Below are positions 9,239-18,786 of a stretch of 64,000 bases of DNA, piece by piece. A model generated the notes under the pieces. It saw only the letters and a program-made list of their open reading frames with translations, was not told the origin of the DNA and ran no database searches. This stretch comes from Arcticibacter svalbardensis MN12-7. GTDB taxonomy: Bacteria; Bacteroidota; Bacteroidia; Sphingobacteriales; Sphingobacteriaceae. Position 1 is the first letter of the stretch, and each line of letters opens with the position of its first letter. The stretch is from assembly GCF_000403135.1 (NCBI RefSeq), contig NZ_AQPN01000079.1:88323-152322 (forward strand), given 5' to 3'. A program made the position numbers and the translations under genes.

Positions 9239-10732
9239 ATGAACAAAAAGCTATTCATCATACCTGCTTTAATCATTCCAATATTGCTTCTTAGCTGGAG
9301 TATGAGGAAAAAGTTTTCCCGTCCAGAGATAGAAACAACCACTATATGGCAAAACTATTCGCGTTATAAAGAACCTGCGCTAAAAAACAGGATGTTTAAA
9401 CATAGCGATCTACTACCCCTTATTCAAAAACATGTCAATTCAAAACTTTTCACATCTGAGATCTTAGGCAACTCCTTTCAGGGAAGAAGTATCAATCACT
9501 TAAGCATCGGCAAGGGTAAAATTAAAGTGCTGTTATGGTCCCAAATGCATGGCGATGAATCTACAGCAACAATGGCCTTATTTGATATCTTCAATTTCCT
9601 GTCCGTCAGTGATGATAATGATGACTTCAGGAAATTTATCCTGAATAACCTGGAATTGCATTTCGTACCCATGGTTAATCCTGATGGAGCAGAAAAATGG
9701 AAAAGAAGGAATGCGCTTGATATTGATCTTAATCGTGATGCTCGTGCGTTAACTACACCGGAAGCAAAGATCTTAGCGCAAATAGCTGATAAGATCAAAC
9801 CGCAATTTGGCTTTAATCTGCATGATCAGAGTAGTCTTTATTCAGCTGGTAATACGAAACATCAGGCAACGATTTCTTTTCTTGCACCGGCATATAATTA
9901 TTCGAGAGACTTGAATGATGTGCGAACAAATGCGACTAAGCTGATCGTAATGATGAATCGTACCTTACAGAAGTACGCACCTGGTCAGGTAGCAAAGTAT
10001 AGTGATGCGCATGAACCAAGAGGGTTTGGCGACACCTTTCAGGGTAAAGGTATTTCAACTGTACTGATTGAATCTGGCGGTTATCCAAATGATCCGGATA
10101 AACAGTATATCCGAAAACTGAATTTTTATATTATCCTAAGCGCATTACATTCTATTGCTCAAAAGTCCTACGAAGATGAAGATATCGAGGACTATGCGGC
10201 CATTCCTGAAAATACAAGGTTTGTGTTTGATCTTGTCGTTCGAAATGCAGAGATCACTAAGGGTGGCTATAAATACAGAGCCAGCCTGGGGATTAACCGT
10301 GCCATTATTGTAGACACTGATTACAGGAGTTTGAGCTATCGCGGTAGCTTAGAGGAATTGGGTGATATGGGAAATAATTTTGGCTATGAAGAAGCTGACG
10401 CAAGTTTATTACTCTCTCTACCAGGCAAGATCAAAGTATTGAAGAAAGTAGAATGGGATAATATGTCCTTTGAAGAAGAAAAAGTGCTTATTCAACAAGG
10501 GTATCTATTTGTTAAGTTTTCGGACAAAAGATCCTCTTCAGGACCTATTAAAAACAGGTTGTTAAACCTAACAAATAGTTCAACTGCAAACCCTGAGGCT
10601 ATTGGTTTAGGCCGATACCCTAACTTTATTTTAGCGGATCAGAATAAAAAACCTGTTTATGCGGTATCAAATGGTTTTTTAATTGATCTGACTAAGGAAA
10701 TTAAGGCTTTACCTAATTCTTTTGGGTATTGA
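9239..10732 (+). CDS. M14-family zinc carboxypeptidase, membrane-anchored or exported
   Basis: I use the ATG at 9239 rather than the TTG at 9212 because it gives MNKKLFIIPALIIPILLLSW, a proper signal peptide or anchor. The M14 zinc site is visible: HGDE (His104, Glu107) and the third ligand His195 in NLHDQSS. Substrate-binding residues lie in NPDGAEKWKRRNALDIDLNR, and the catalytic Glu is in IESGG (Glu278). The approximately 200-residue C-terminal part has no motif I recognise. It should cleave peptides or amide bonds in the periplasm; the natural substrate is unknown. Confidence 0.88.
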   Translation: MNKKLFIIPALIIPILLLSWSMRKKFSRPEIETTTIWQNYSRYKEPALKNRMFKHSDLLPLIQKHVNSKLFTSEILGNSFQGRSINHLSIGKGKIKVLLWSQMHGDESTATMALFDIFNFLSVSDDNDDFRKFILNNLELHFVPMVNPDGAEKWKRRNALDIDLNRDARALTTPEAKILAQIADKIKPQFGFNLHDQSSLYSAGNTKHQATISFLAPAYNYSRDLNDVRTNATKLIVMMNRTLQKYAPGQVAKYSDAHEPRGFGDTFQGKGISTVLIESGGYPNDPDKQYIRKLNFYIILSALHSIAQKSYEDEDIEDYAAIPENTRFVFDLVVRNAEITKGGYKYRASLGINRAIIVDTDYRSLSYRGSLEELGDMGNNFGYEEADASLLLSLPGKIKVLKKVEWDNMSFEEEKVLIQQGYLFVKFSDKRSSSGPIKNRLLNLTNSSTANPEAIGLGRYPNFILADQNKKPVYAVSNGFLIDLTKEIKALPNSFGY

Positions 10733-10869
10733 TTTACACTAAAAAGAAATGAATTAATACATTGTATCACGCGCATTGATACGCTATAGCTCGAAATCTC
10801 TATTTGAAAATATACACAGATACCTGTTGTCAGGGCACCTCTACTTGAGACACCTTGTATCAATATTAT

Positions 10870-11148
10870 TTACTGTCTTAGAATTCTTTGCAGTACTTGT
10901 TTTTTACCATCTATTGACTCTTTATATTTTAGGCCTAAAATATTTGTTACCAGCGGATATACATTTACATTCTCAAAAGAAGGAATATGAATCCCTGCTT
11001 TAAAAACTGGTCCCCAGGCATAAAAAGCAGCATGCATATTTTTGACAACCTGAGGATCAAAACCATAATACCCAAAACCGGGCTTACCTTTTGAAAAGAC
11101 TTTTGGCCAATCTTGTATCATTAAAATATCACCAATATGGCATCAATA
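10870..11148 (-). pseudogene. C-terminal remnant of a nucleotide pyrophosphatase/phosphodiesterase
   Basis: The remaining frame reads IGDILMIQDWPKVFS, GYYGFDPQVVKNMHAAFYAW and SFENVNVYPLVTNILGLKY. This is the C-terminal metal-site and tail signature of type I phosphodiesterases/alkaline phosphatases (GxxGxDPxxxxMHAxFxAxGP). A TGA closes the frame just upstream of 11148, so about 90 codons of a protein of about 400 remain. Like the GH92 remnant, it lies just beyond the 3' side of a tRNA-Asn gene. Confidence 0.82.
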
Positions 11149-11230
11149 GTACCAGTAGCCAAATTTTGAATTTATAATTCAATGTAGCTATGTTTAGATC
11201 TTAATTTTTAACAGCGTAATACACGGTAAT

Positions 11231-11270
11231 AAAAAAGGGCAAGCGACCGTTTTACCGTGCTTGCCCGTTT
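11231..11270 (-). terminator. Terminator of second tRNA-Asn
   Basis: GGGCAAGC (11237-11244) pairs with GCTTGCCC (11259-11266). In the minus direction the stem is followed by TTTTTT, three bases past the tRNA end. Confidence 0.8.
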
Positions 11271-11272
11271 GG

Positions 11273-11346
11273 CTCCCAAGCCTGGACTCGAACCAGGGAC
11301 CCTCTGATTAACAGTCAGATGCTCTAACCAGCTGAGCTACTTAGGA
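11273..11346 (-). tRNA. tRNA-Asn (GTT), copy 2
   Basis: It has the same cloverleaf as the copy at 5940-6013: acceptor TCCTAAG/CTTGGGA, anticodon GTT in CTGTTAA, and discriminator G. The T-arm is GGTCCCTGGTTCGAGTCCAGG, compared with the GTCACTGGTTCGAGCCCAGT variant in copy 1. The pair lies 5.3 kb apart in the same orientation. Confidence 0.95.
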
Positions 11347-11474
11347 GTATTACCCTTTTTCAGCGTCTTTGCTACTCTTTTTAACAAGAACAGTATTGCT
11401 GTGTTTGGGATTGCAATATTCGGGATTTTAATTTATTTATGCAATATTTGCTGAAAGTTTTTTTTAAATATTTT

Positions 11475-12395
11475 ATGAGCTTAGTTATTATAGGTACTGT
11501 GGCTTTCGATGCAATCGAAACTCCTTTTGGAAAAACAGACAAAATCGTCGGAGGAGCAGCAACTTACGCAAGTTTAGCTGCCTCCTATTTTTGTGATAAT
11601 GTAAAAATCGTTGGTGTTGTTGGAGACGATTTTAACGAGGAAGATATTAAAGAATTCAAAAACCATGGCATAGATGTGGAAGGTTTACAAATAAAAGAAG
11701 GAGAAAAATCATTCTTTTGGGCAGGTAAATACCACAATGACATGAACAGTCGCGATACACTTGCCACTGAATTGAATGTCCTTGCTGATTTTGACCCTAT
11801 TATTCCGGAGTCTTATCAGGATTGTGAATATCTTCTTTTGGGAAATTTAACTCCACAAATTCAACAGACTACCATCAAACGCATGAAAAGCCGTCCCAAG
11901 TTAATTGTATTGGATACGATGAACTTTTGGATGGACGTTGCAATGGGCGACTTAAAAGAAACGCTAACCATGATTGACGTGCTAACCATTAATGATGCTG
12001 AAGCCCGTCAATTGTCTGGTGAATACTCTTTAGTTAAAGCAGCTAAAAAAATCATTGCAATGGGACCAAAATACCTAATCATTAAAAAAGGAGAACACGG
12101 TGCTCTTCTGTTTGATGAGGATCGCGTGTTTTCTGCCCCTGCGCTTCCTTTAGCTGAAGTATTTGACCCTACTGGTGCTGGTGATACCTTTGCAGGTGGA
12201 TTTATCGGCTACATGGCTAAAGTTGGTTCAGTCAATTTCAATAATATGAAAAACGCAATCATCTTTGGATCTGCATTAGCATCCTTTTGTGTAGAAAAAT
12301 TTGGCACGGAAAAAATTAAAAACCTGACTCAGGAAGAAATTAAAAGCCGCATTAAAGAATTCGTAACCCTAAGTAGCTTTGTATTGGAAGCATAG
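11475..12395 (+). CDS. PfkB-family sugar or nucleoside kinase
   Basis: I start at the ATG at 11475 (MSLVIIGTVAFD), because the upstream ATG at 11439 adds only a lysine/phenylalanine-rich leader and the family begins at this strand. The first glycine motif is IVGGAATYAS and the catalytic/anion-hole motif is DPTGAGDTFAGGFIGY, with Asp as catalytic base. The 306 residues phosphorylate a sugar, nucleoside or similar alcohol using ATP in the cytoplasm. The substrate is not evident from the sequence. It stands alone, divergent from the tRNA-Asn, and ends in a strong hairpin. Confidence 0.9.
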   Translation: MSLVIIGTVAFDAIETPFGKTDKIVGGAATYASLAASYFCDNVKIVGVVGDDFNEEDIKEFKNHGIDVEGLQIKEGEKSFFWAGKYHNDMNSRDTLATELNVLADFDPIIPESYQDCEYLLLGNLTPQIQQTTIKRMKSRPKLIVLDTMNFWMDVAMGDLKETLTMIDVLTINDAEARQLSGEYSLVKAAKKIIAMGPKYLIIKKGEHGALLFDEDRVFSAPALPLAEVFDPTGAGDTFAGGFIGYMAKVGSVNFNNMKNAIIFGSALASFCVEKFGTEKIKNLTQEEIKSRIKEFVTLSSFVLEA

Positions 12396-12423
12396 TTAAC
12401 TAATAAAAGTTTTTTAAACATTT

Positions 12424-12490
12424 GAGGCTTTATCAATAGTAAAAACCATGTATTGATTTATTACTATTGATGAAGCCTCTCTTTTTTTAA
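12424..12490 (+). terminator. Terminator after pfkB-type kinase
   Basis: An imperfect stem with 18 of 19 pairs is formed by GAGGCTTTATCAATAGTAA and TTACTATTGATGAAGCCTC, with an 18-base loop, followed by tctcttttttt. It lies between the convergent kinase and cytochrome b5 genes. Confidence 0.8.
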
Positions 12491-12519
12491 GCATCTAAAA
12501 CTTTTAATATTTTCTAACC

Positions 12520-12759
12520 CTACCTTATTTGACCAATCTTTTTAAACCTTAAAAAAACCAATTCTGTATGTGGAGCATCAGCAAGCTCCTCTGTTAGATC
12601 TTGTCCGGCCCAATGTTCATAATGCGTACCATTTTTCCATAACCTGCTTTCTGTAACATCGTAAATCACGCCATTTAAAGCTACCCAAATCTGTGGTTTA
12701 TCTTGTCCATTTCGCAATGCAAGCTGTGACCGGGTATAAAAAGGCAATTCCTCTTCCAT
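12520..12759 (-). CDS. Cytochrome b5-like heme-binding domain protein
   Basis: The 79-residue protein is a single cytochrome b5-like domain: PQIWVALNGVIYDVTES, then HYEHWAGQDLTEELADAPH with two candidate axial histidines. It has no signal peptide or anchor, so it is soluble and cytoplasmic. Its ATG shares a base with the stop codon of the lycopene cyclase gene (TAATG), so it is translationally coupled to the carotenoid operon. An electron-transfer role for an oxygen-dependent carotenoid enzyme such as CrtW is a reasonable inference, but the sequence does not prove it. Confidence 0.85.
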   Translation of the reverse strand: MEEELPFYTRSQLALRNGQDKPQIWVALNGVIYDVTESRLWKNGTHYEHWAGQDLTEELADAPHTELVFLRFKKIGQIR

Positions 12760-13442
12760 TACAATACCTGAGCTCTTTTCTTAAAGTACTCAAAAAACAA
12801 GACGTTCATTAACAACATAGTTAATGAATAAAAGTGATCTTCAAAAGGAATAGTCCCTACTCGAAAACCTACATTTTGGGCATCATTATACAACACTACA
12901 GGAATAGAAGTCAATAAACCATTCACAATATAAAATGGCACTAATGAAATTAGATAGGCTAAATAAAAGCGACCAAGAAAAACCGGTTTCCGAATATATA
13001 CGTATAAACCAATGAGGAGTAGCAATCCAAAAGTAATCAGTGTATACACCCGGTCATAATACATACTCAACAGTACCGCAGACATGACAACCAATACTAA
13101 CGTAATCCATGAACTAAACCGACCCAACAGATCCTTTTTGAGATACTCATTTAAACATGCGTAAATAAATATACAGGAAAATGGAACAGTCACAAAGAAC
13201 AGAATCTCTTCTAAAGGCAGGTTCAGAAAATATAACCCTATCACATACTGATCATTAAAAGACCAAACATGGTAAAGTGTAAAAATATAATCCCATAATA
13301 AAAACGAGAGTCCAGTCAACAAAAGCCCTGGAAATATATGCTTCCAGCTCTTATAAAAATGCACTCTTTTGTCAAAGGATAAAAGCACCGGAAATAGTAC
13401 GGTTAGAAAATTGATCAGCAGGTAGGTATAATGATCATTCAT
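12759..13442 (-). CDS. Lycopene cyclase domain protein (CrtYcd-type)
   Basis: This 227-residue membrane protein has about six hydrophobic helices and two repeats of the lycopene-cyclase domain. Their acidic motifs are PLEE at 76-79 and IPFEDHFY in the second half. The heterodimeric (CrtYc/CrtYd) cyclase family is fused here into one chain. It closes psi ends of lycopene to beta rings. It overlaps the upstream hypothetical gene by 8 bp and the cytochrome b5 gene by one base. Whether it cyclises one or both ends cannot be told. Confidence 0.88.
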   Translation of the reverse strand: MNDHYTYLLINFLTVLFPVLLSFDKRVHFYKSWKHIFPGLLLTGLSFLLWDYIFTLYHVWSFNDQYVIGLYFLNLPLEEILFFVTVPFSCIFIYACLNEYLKKDLLGRFSSWITLVLVVMSAVLLSMYYDRVYTLITFGLLLLIGLYVYIRKPVFLGRFYLAYLISLVPFYIVNGLLTSIPVVLYNDAQNVGFRVGTIPFEDHFYSLTMLLMNVLFFEYFKKRAQVL

Positions 13443-13953
13443 GTTGAACTGCCCCTCTTAGTATGCCCAGTTCCTGAGGAGTAAACCTCTTGGAGTAACC
13501 AAAAAAGTCAACCATATCTTTCAAAAGCCGCTGATCGACAGACCCATACCCTTGTTTACCAATCAGCTCCACAATTTTAGCCTTGTCTTCTGGCAGATTT
13601 TTACTCATCCCCAAAAATGCAGGAATATAATGTTCTATGCTAAACCGTAGAAACCTGATCTCCAGATTGTCCGGACTCAAAGCTACTGCTCTACCCAAAT
13701 CAATCATGCCACTTTTCAAATAGGCCAGTTTATGATATGGATTCCAGGCATGTTTAGCCATCAGTGTCTGTGCGGAACCATAATAAGCCAGACAAACCGG
13801 ACTTATTCCCTGATCCTTTTTCATCCGGGCATAGAAGTTCTCAGCGACGCCTTTATTGTCCACTGCTTCATAAAACTCCAATCTAATCTTTTTAATATCC
13901 AATGCCATTGTTGAAAAAGGCAACAATAAAAGTAGTAAACAAAACCTGATCAT
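13435..13953 (-). CDS. Conserved-looking secreted protein of the carotenoid operon
   Basis: I choose the ATG at 13953, which overlaps the crtB stop (ATGA). It yields a signal peptide (MIRFCLLLLLLPFSTMA) and a 172-residue protein; the longer reading from 13998 adds a charged leader. The mature part is helical, with a TPR-like segment (LKSGMIDLGRAVALSPDNLE). I do not recognise a family or function. Its location between crtB and the cyclase, overlapping both, makes a role in pigment assembly or handling likely but unproven. Confidence 0.75.
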   Translation of the reverse strand: MIRFCLLLLLLPFSTMALDIKKIRLEFYEAVDNKGVAENFYARMKKDQGISPVCLAYYGSAQTLMAKHAWNPYHKLAYLKSGMIDLGRAVALSPDNLEIRFLRFSIEHYIPAFLGMSKNLPEDKAKIVELIGKQGYGSVDQRLLKDMVDFFGYSKRFTPQELGILRGAVQHE

Positions 13954-14786
13954 ATTCCGATAACCCTCTCTGTAAACAATGCCCTGGCCATTAACCATAA
14001 TTTTCTTTTATCTGATACACGTATTCTTTTACTGGATAATGTCTTGGCCGGATTATCCTTAATCTTATAAAAAAGATCAAGATAATATATATAAGCAACA
14101 TAAACACCTGCCCTTGACTTACGTGGAAGTCCCCTTATCCCGATCAAAGCAGCATCAAAATCACTTTTAATATCCGCTTCTATATCCTTTTTATCCTCTT
14201 CGGTAAAACAAAGAAAATCTATCCCCGGGAAATAAACCCTTCCCTTATCTTCAAAATCAGATCGAATGTCCCGCAAGAAATTGATCTTCTGAAATGCTGC
14301 TCCTAGCTTTTGCGCATTAGGCAATAACGAATTATACAAATCCGTCTGTCCATTACAAAACACCTTCAAGCACATCAATCCTACCACTTCTGCCGAACCA
14401 TATATATATTCATTAAATAAACGTGGTGTATAGGTAACCTTCTCCAGATCCATTTCCATTGATTTAAGAAAAGCCTCTATCAGATTCCGGTCAATATGAT
14501 ATTGGTTTACCACTTGCTGAAATGCATGTAGTACCGGATTTATACTCACTTTCCTTTCAATGGCCTCAAACGTATCTAAACCAAATTGCCGGATCATTTG
14601 TACTTTATCAAAGTCATGAAAGGTATCAACGATTTCATCAGCATATCTTACAAAACCATAGATAGCATAAATAGGGTTATGAAGTTCCTTATGAAACGCC
14701 CTGATTCCCAAGCTAAAAGAGGTACTGTACGTTTTGGTAATAATCTTACTACACTCAAAGCAAGTGTAATTATATAATTCCATCAT
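13950..14786 (-). CDS. crtB: Phytoene synthase
   Basis: It condenses two geranylgeranyl diphosphates to phytoene. The first aspartate motif is DEIVD (Asp50-Asp54) after YSTSFSLGIRAF. The second is FLRDIRSDFEDKGRVYFP (Asp173, Asp177), preceded by YIYGSAEVVG. The length of 278 is typical of a complete squalene/phytoene synthase. It is the first gene of a four-gene operon (crtB, secreted protein, cyclase, cytochrome b5), and is divergent from crtI across 72 bp that must contain both promoters. Confidence 0.95.
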   Translation of the reverse strand: MMELYNYTCFECSKIITKTYSTSFSLGIRAFHKELHNPIYAIYGFVRYADEIVDTFHDFDKVQMIRQFGLDTFEAIERKVSINPVLHAFQQVVNQYHIDRNLIEAFLKSMEMDLEKVTYTPRLFNEYIYGSAEVVGLMCLKVFCNGQTDLYNSLLPNAQKLGAAFQKINFLRDIRSDFEDKGRVYFPGIDFLCFTEEDKKDIEADIKSDFDAALIGIRGLPRKSRAGVYVAYIYYLDLFYKIKDNPAKTLSSKRIRVSDKRKLWLMARALFTERVIGI

Positions 14787-14858
14787 AAATTAGGCGCATC
14801 ATTTACCAATTATACGGAATTTTGCTTTAATTGTTTTTACGAGTACATTTACCTTCAT

Positions 14859-16342
14859 ATGGGCACCTCTACAATAGCCATTATCGGCTCTGGTTTTTCA
14901 GGACTTTCAGCTGCGTCTATTCTTGCAAAAGAAGGACACACCGTAACTATTTATGAAAAGAATGACCAGGCTGGCGGTAGAGCACGCACATGGTCCAAAG
15001 ATGGCTTTCACTTTGATATGGGACCAAGCTGGTATTGGATGCCCGATGTCTTTGAAAACTTCTATGCTTTATTTGGAAAGACTGCTGCAGACTTTTATAC
15101 TCTTAAAAGACTAGATCCCTCCTACCGTGTTTATTGGGCCAATAAGGAATTAACTGATGTTCCTGCAGGCATGCCTCAGTTGAAAGCACTTTTTGAAACC
15201 TTAGAACCGGGTGCCTCTGCAAACCTTGATACCTTTTTGCATCAGGCAGAATATAAATACACCACAGGAATGGGCGACTTTGTATTTCGTCCCTCTCATT
15301 CCATCCTCGAATATGTTGACCTGAAACTCATTAGTGCCAGCTTTCGTTTACAACTCTATACCAGTTTACGCAAACATGTAGGTTCTTTTTTCAAACATCC
15401 TAAAATAGTCAAGATCCTTGAGTTCCCGGTTCTCTTTTTAGGAGGAACAGCTAAAACCACGCCCGCTTTATATAGCCTGATGAACTATGCGGACCTCGCC
15501 CTCGGAACCTGGTATCCCATGGGTGGCATGAATGAGATCGTTAAAGCCATGGTTTCCATTGCAGAAAGTAACGGCGTTAAGATTGTGTTGAATGCAGAGG
15601 TAAGGCACATTAGGGTTAAAGATGGAATAGCACAGGGTCTTGAAACAGATAAAGGTTTCCAGCAAGCCGATGTCATCATTTCCAGTGCCGATTATCAGTT
15701 TACCGACCAGCATTTACTGGATAAACCCTATCAAAGTTATACTTCCGAATACTGGAATTCACGTGTCCTTTCGCCCTCCTCCCTGCTGTTTTATATTGGC
15801 GTAAACAAAAGGTAACCAATATCCAACACCACAATCTTTTCTTTGATGAGGACTTTGGCAAACATTCCGATGAAATATATAAAACACCACAATGGCCTGA
15901 AAAACCATTATTTTATGTGTGCTGTGCCTCTAAAACAGACGATACCATCATTCCCGAAAATGGTGAAAACCTTTTCTTCCTCATTCCTGTGGCACCAGGA
16001 TTAACCGATACAGAAGCAATCAGGGAACAATACTTCGACCTGATCATGGATAGGTTTGAGGAAATCACAGGGCAATCTATCCGCGATTCCATCGTTGTTA
16101 AAAGAAGTTATGCCATCAGCGATTTTGAGAAAGACTATCATTCGTTTAAAGGTAACGCGTACGGACTGGCTAATACGTTAGCACAAACAGCCTTTCTTAA
16201 GCCAAAGCTTAAATCGAAGAAAGTTAAAAATCTCTTTTATACCGGTCAGCTTACTGTTCCCGGCCCAGGTGTTCCTCCTGCTATTATATCAGGACAAGTC
16301 GTTGCTAAAGAAGCAATACTGCTTTTAAAATCACAACTTTAA
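14859..16342 (+). pseudogene. crtI: Phytoene desaturase, one-base frameshift
   Basis: It would convert phytoene to lycopene using FAD. The N-terminal part has the dinucleotide motif GSGFSGLSAASILAKEG and then GGRARTW and GPSWYWMP. The frame ends at 15815 after LLFYIGVNKR, but the next frame continues immediately with VTNIQHHNLFFDEDFG to a normal C-terminus (LFYTGQLTVPGPGVPPAIISG) at 16342. Adding one A to the AAAA run at 15807-15810 restores an enzyme of about 494 residues. Both halves keep all family motifs, so the break is recent or a sequencing error. MscS follows 9 bp later. Confidence 0.92.
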
Positions 16343-16351
16343 TACTACTGC

Positions 16352-17442
16352 ATGGAAAATTGGACTTCCTTTTTTAAAAACACACCCGACTTTATCTGGA
16401 ACATTGTACTTGTTCTCATAGCGATTTTTATAGGCCTTTTAATCCGGTTCATCCTTACAAAAAGCATCCGCCTGTACTATCGGCGTACAAAAGTTCATAC
16501 ATTCCCTGAAATCATAAAAAGGCTTTACCGCCCTGCCGGATTCTTTTTCCCATTGATCATCATCAATGCGGCAATTCCATTTATGAAAATGGATAAAATC
16601 CCCTTGGCAAACACAGATCGAATTATCGAAGTTTCCCTAATGGTCGCTTTTGCAGCTATGCTCATCAGCACCATAAAAGTTTTCGAATCTGTCATCTACC
16701 ATATATACGACATTTCCCAGGAAAACAACCTAAAAGCCAGAAGAATAAGGACTCAAATGCAGTTCGTCAGACAGCTTTTAGTGGCCATTATAGTTGTGCT
16801 TACCATTGCGGCCATACTTTTAAGCTTTGAAAATATGCGCAAACTAGGAACAGGACTTTTAGGTGGTGTCGCTATTGGTGCAACCATTTTGGGTTTTGCT
16901 GCGCAACAGTCCCTGGGGAATCTCCTGGCAGGGTTCCAGATTGCTTTTACACAGCCTATCCGTATTGACGATGTGCTGGTAGTTGAAGGCGAATGGGGAC
17001 GTGTGGAAGAAATCACCCTAACCTACGTAGTACTTCATATCTGGGACCAGCGGAGATTAATTCTTCCCATCAGTTATTTCATACAAAACCCTTTCAAAAT
17101 TGGACCAGAAGCTCTTCAGACATTTTAGGTACGGCCTTCTTTTATATGGATTATTCTGTTCCTGTCGAAAAAGTACGGGAAGAACTTTCACGTTTACTTC
17201 TTTTATCTCCATTATGGGACAAAAAAGTAGATGTACTACAAGTTACTGATACCAAAGAAACGACCATAGAGATCCGCGCATTAATGAGTTCCCGCAATTC
17301 TGGCGATGCATTTGATCTGCGTTGCTACGTACGGGAGAACCTTATTGCATTTATAGAAAAGAATTACCCGAACAGTTTACCACGAACCCGTGCAGAAATC
17401 AAAGGCATGGACTGTAACAATTCGTTGCCTGCCGCACTCTAA
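16352..17442 (+). pseudogene. Small-conductance mechanosensitive channel (MscS family), one-base frameshift
   Basis: Four or so N-terminal membrane helices are followed by the MscS pore and beta-domain signature (GGVAIGATILGFAAQQSLGN, then AFTQPIRIDDVLVVEGEWG). The frame derails at PISYFIQNPFK and stops at 17128, but the other frame carries on with NWTRSSSDILGTAFFYMDYS to 17442. One additional base in the CAAAA run at 17096-17099 joins them into about 364 residues with the usual PxxxFxNWTR sequence. The product would release solutes under hypo-osmotic stress. It starts 9 bp after crtI, probably in the same transcript. Confidence 0.88.
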
Positions 17443-17465
17443 TAATTCGTTAACCATTGCGCAGC

Positions 17466-18710
17466 ATGCCGGTAAATAAAAACTATAAAGAAAATGTAAG
17501 AGTTGCATTACAATCTGTAAAAGGCAATAAATTACGTACCCTATTAACCGCTGCAATTATTGCGATCGGGTTAATGGCCCTTGTGGGAATTTTAACATCA
17601 ATAGATGCCATCAAGAGTTCATTAAATAGCACCTTCTCCAGAATGGGAGCCAACTCATTCACTATCCGAAACAGGGGTGGTGGTATCCGTTTTGGTGGTC
17701 CTGGTGAACAGCCCAAAAATCACCCTAGTATTACTTATCGGGAAGCTATCGCATTTAAACAACGGTTTGATTATCCGGCCGCTGTTTCCGTCAACACCTT
17801 TGCATCACAAGGAGCAACAGCCAAATACGGCAGTGAAAAGACAAATCCAAATATCAATATCATTGGTGGCGACAGAGAATACATTACCACGGGTGGGTAT
17901 TCACTTTCTGCAGGACGTAATTTCTCTAAAGCAGAGATCGATTATGGCACCAATGTGGTTATTATTGGTGAAGAACTGAACATACGTCTCTTCCCAAATC
18001 TGAACCCTGTTGATAAATTCATCCTACTAGGGAACAATAAGTATAAGATCATCGGGGTGTTTGCAAAGAAAGGATCAGGCGCAGGTTTCGGTGGCGATAA
18101 GATCTGCGTAGTGCCTTTAGCCAAAGCTCGTCAGATCTCTACTATGAGCAAGCCTAGCTTTACCATTGTGGTGATGAGTAACGACTCCAGAAGCAGCGAA
18201 ACTACCATTGGTGAGGCTACCTCACTATTTAGAACGATCAGAGGACTGAAAGCCGGAAAAGAAGACAATTTCGAGATCACAAAAAGTGATGCTATTGTTC
18301 AAACCTTGCTTCAAAACATTAAATGGGTTACTATGGCAGCTATTGTAATCGCTTTCGTCACACTTGCAGGTGCATCTATTGGATTAATGAACATCATGCT
18401 CGTATCCGTTACTGAGCGTACCCGTGAAATAGGTATCCGTAAAGCTATAGGTGCGAACCCTACCCTGATTCGTCAGCAATTTTTATATGAAGCTATTGTT
18501 ATCTGTCTGATTGGTGGTATCGCAGGAATTATCCTTGGCATCCTAATCGGCAATGTAGTTGCTCTTGCACTTGGTGCAAGTTTTATTATCCCTTGGTTAT
18601 GGATGATTACTGGTGTAGCCATCTGTATTTTTGTAGGAATTATATCGGGTATTTACCCGGCATCTAAAGCATCAAGACTCGACCCCGTTGAGGCATTAAG
18701 ATATGAATAA
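17466..18710 (+). CDS. MacB/FtsX-type ABC transporter permease
   Basis: I start at ATG 17466 rather than the TTG at 17457. The 414-residue protein has an N-terminal helix ([20 protein letters not shown]), a MacB-like periplasmic domain of about 240 residues, and three C-terminal helices with the FtsX signature [14 protein letters not shown]. It ends DPVEALRYE, as MacB permeases do. No ATPase gene is adjacent, so the partner must be elsewhere. It is predicted to export a lipid, lipoprotein or peptide, or transmit force. The gene starts 23 bp after mscS. Confidence 0.9.
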   Translation: MPVNKNYKENVRVALQSVKGNKLRTLLTAAIIAIGLMALVGILTSIDAIKSSLNSTFSRMGANSFTIRNRGGGIRFGGPGEQPKNHPSITYREAIAFKQRFDYPAAVSVNTFASQGATAKYGSEKTNPNINIIGGDREYITTGGYSLSAGRNFSKAEIDYGTNVVIIGEELNIRLFPNLNPVDKFILLGNNKYKIIGVFAKKGSGAGFGGDKICVVPLAKARQISTMSKPSFTIVVMSNDSRSSETTIGEATSLFRTIRGLKAGKEDNFEITKSDAIVQTLLQNIKWVTMAAIVIAFVTLAGASIGLMNIMLVSVTERTREIGIRKAIGANPTLIRQQFLYEAIVICLIGGIAGIILGILIGNVVALALGASFIIPWLWMITGVAICIFVGIISGIYPASKASRLDPVEALRYE

Positions 18711-18712
18711 AT

Positions 18713-18743
18713 AAAAAGCCCGGTTCATTAGAACCAGGCTTTT
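18713..18743. terminator. Bidirectional terminator between permease and galE
   Basis: AAAAGCCCGGTTC pairs with GAACCAGGCTTTT around ATTA, with one mismatch. The A-run and T-run on opposite sides let it serve both convergent genes. Confidence 0.85.
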
Positions 18744-18786
18744 ATTAATATATAATGCTTATTCAGCTAATAAGTACTTCTAATCC

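Noticed and set aside
5940..11346. Genomic island flanked by tRNA-Asn direct repeats
   Set aside because: The genes between are ordinary chromosomal types with no integrase or mobility gene. Tandem tRNA duplication explains the layout as well.
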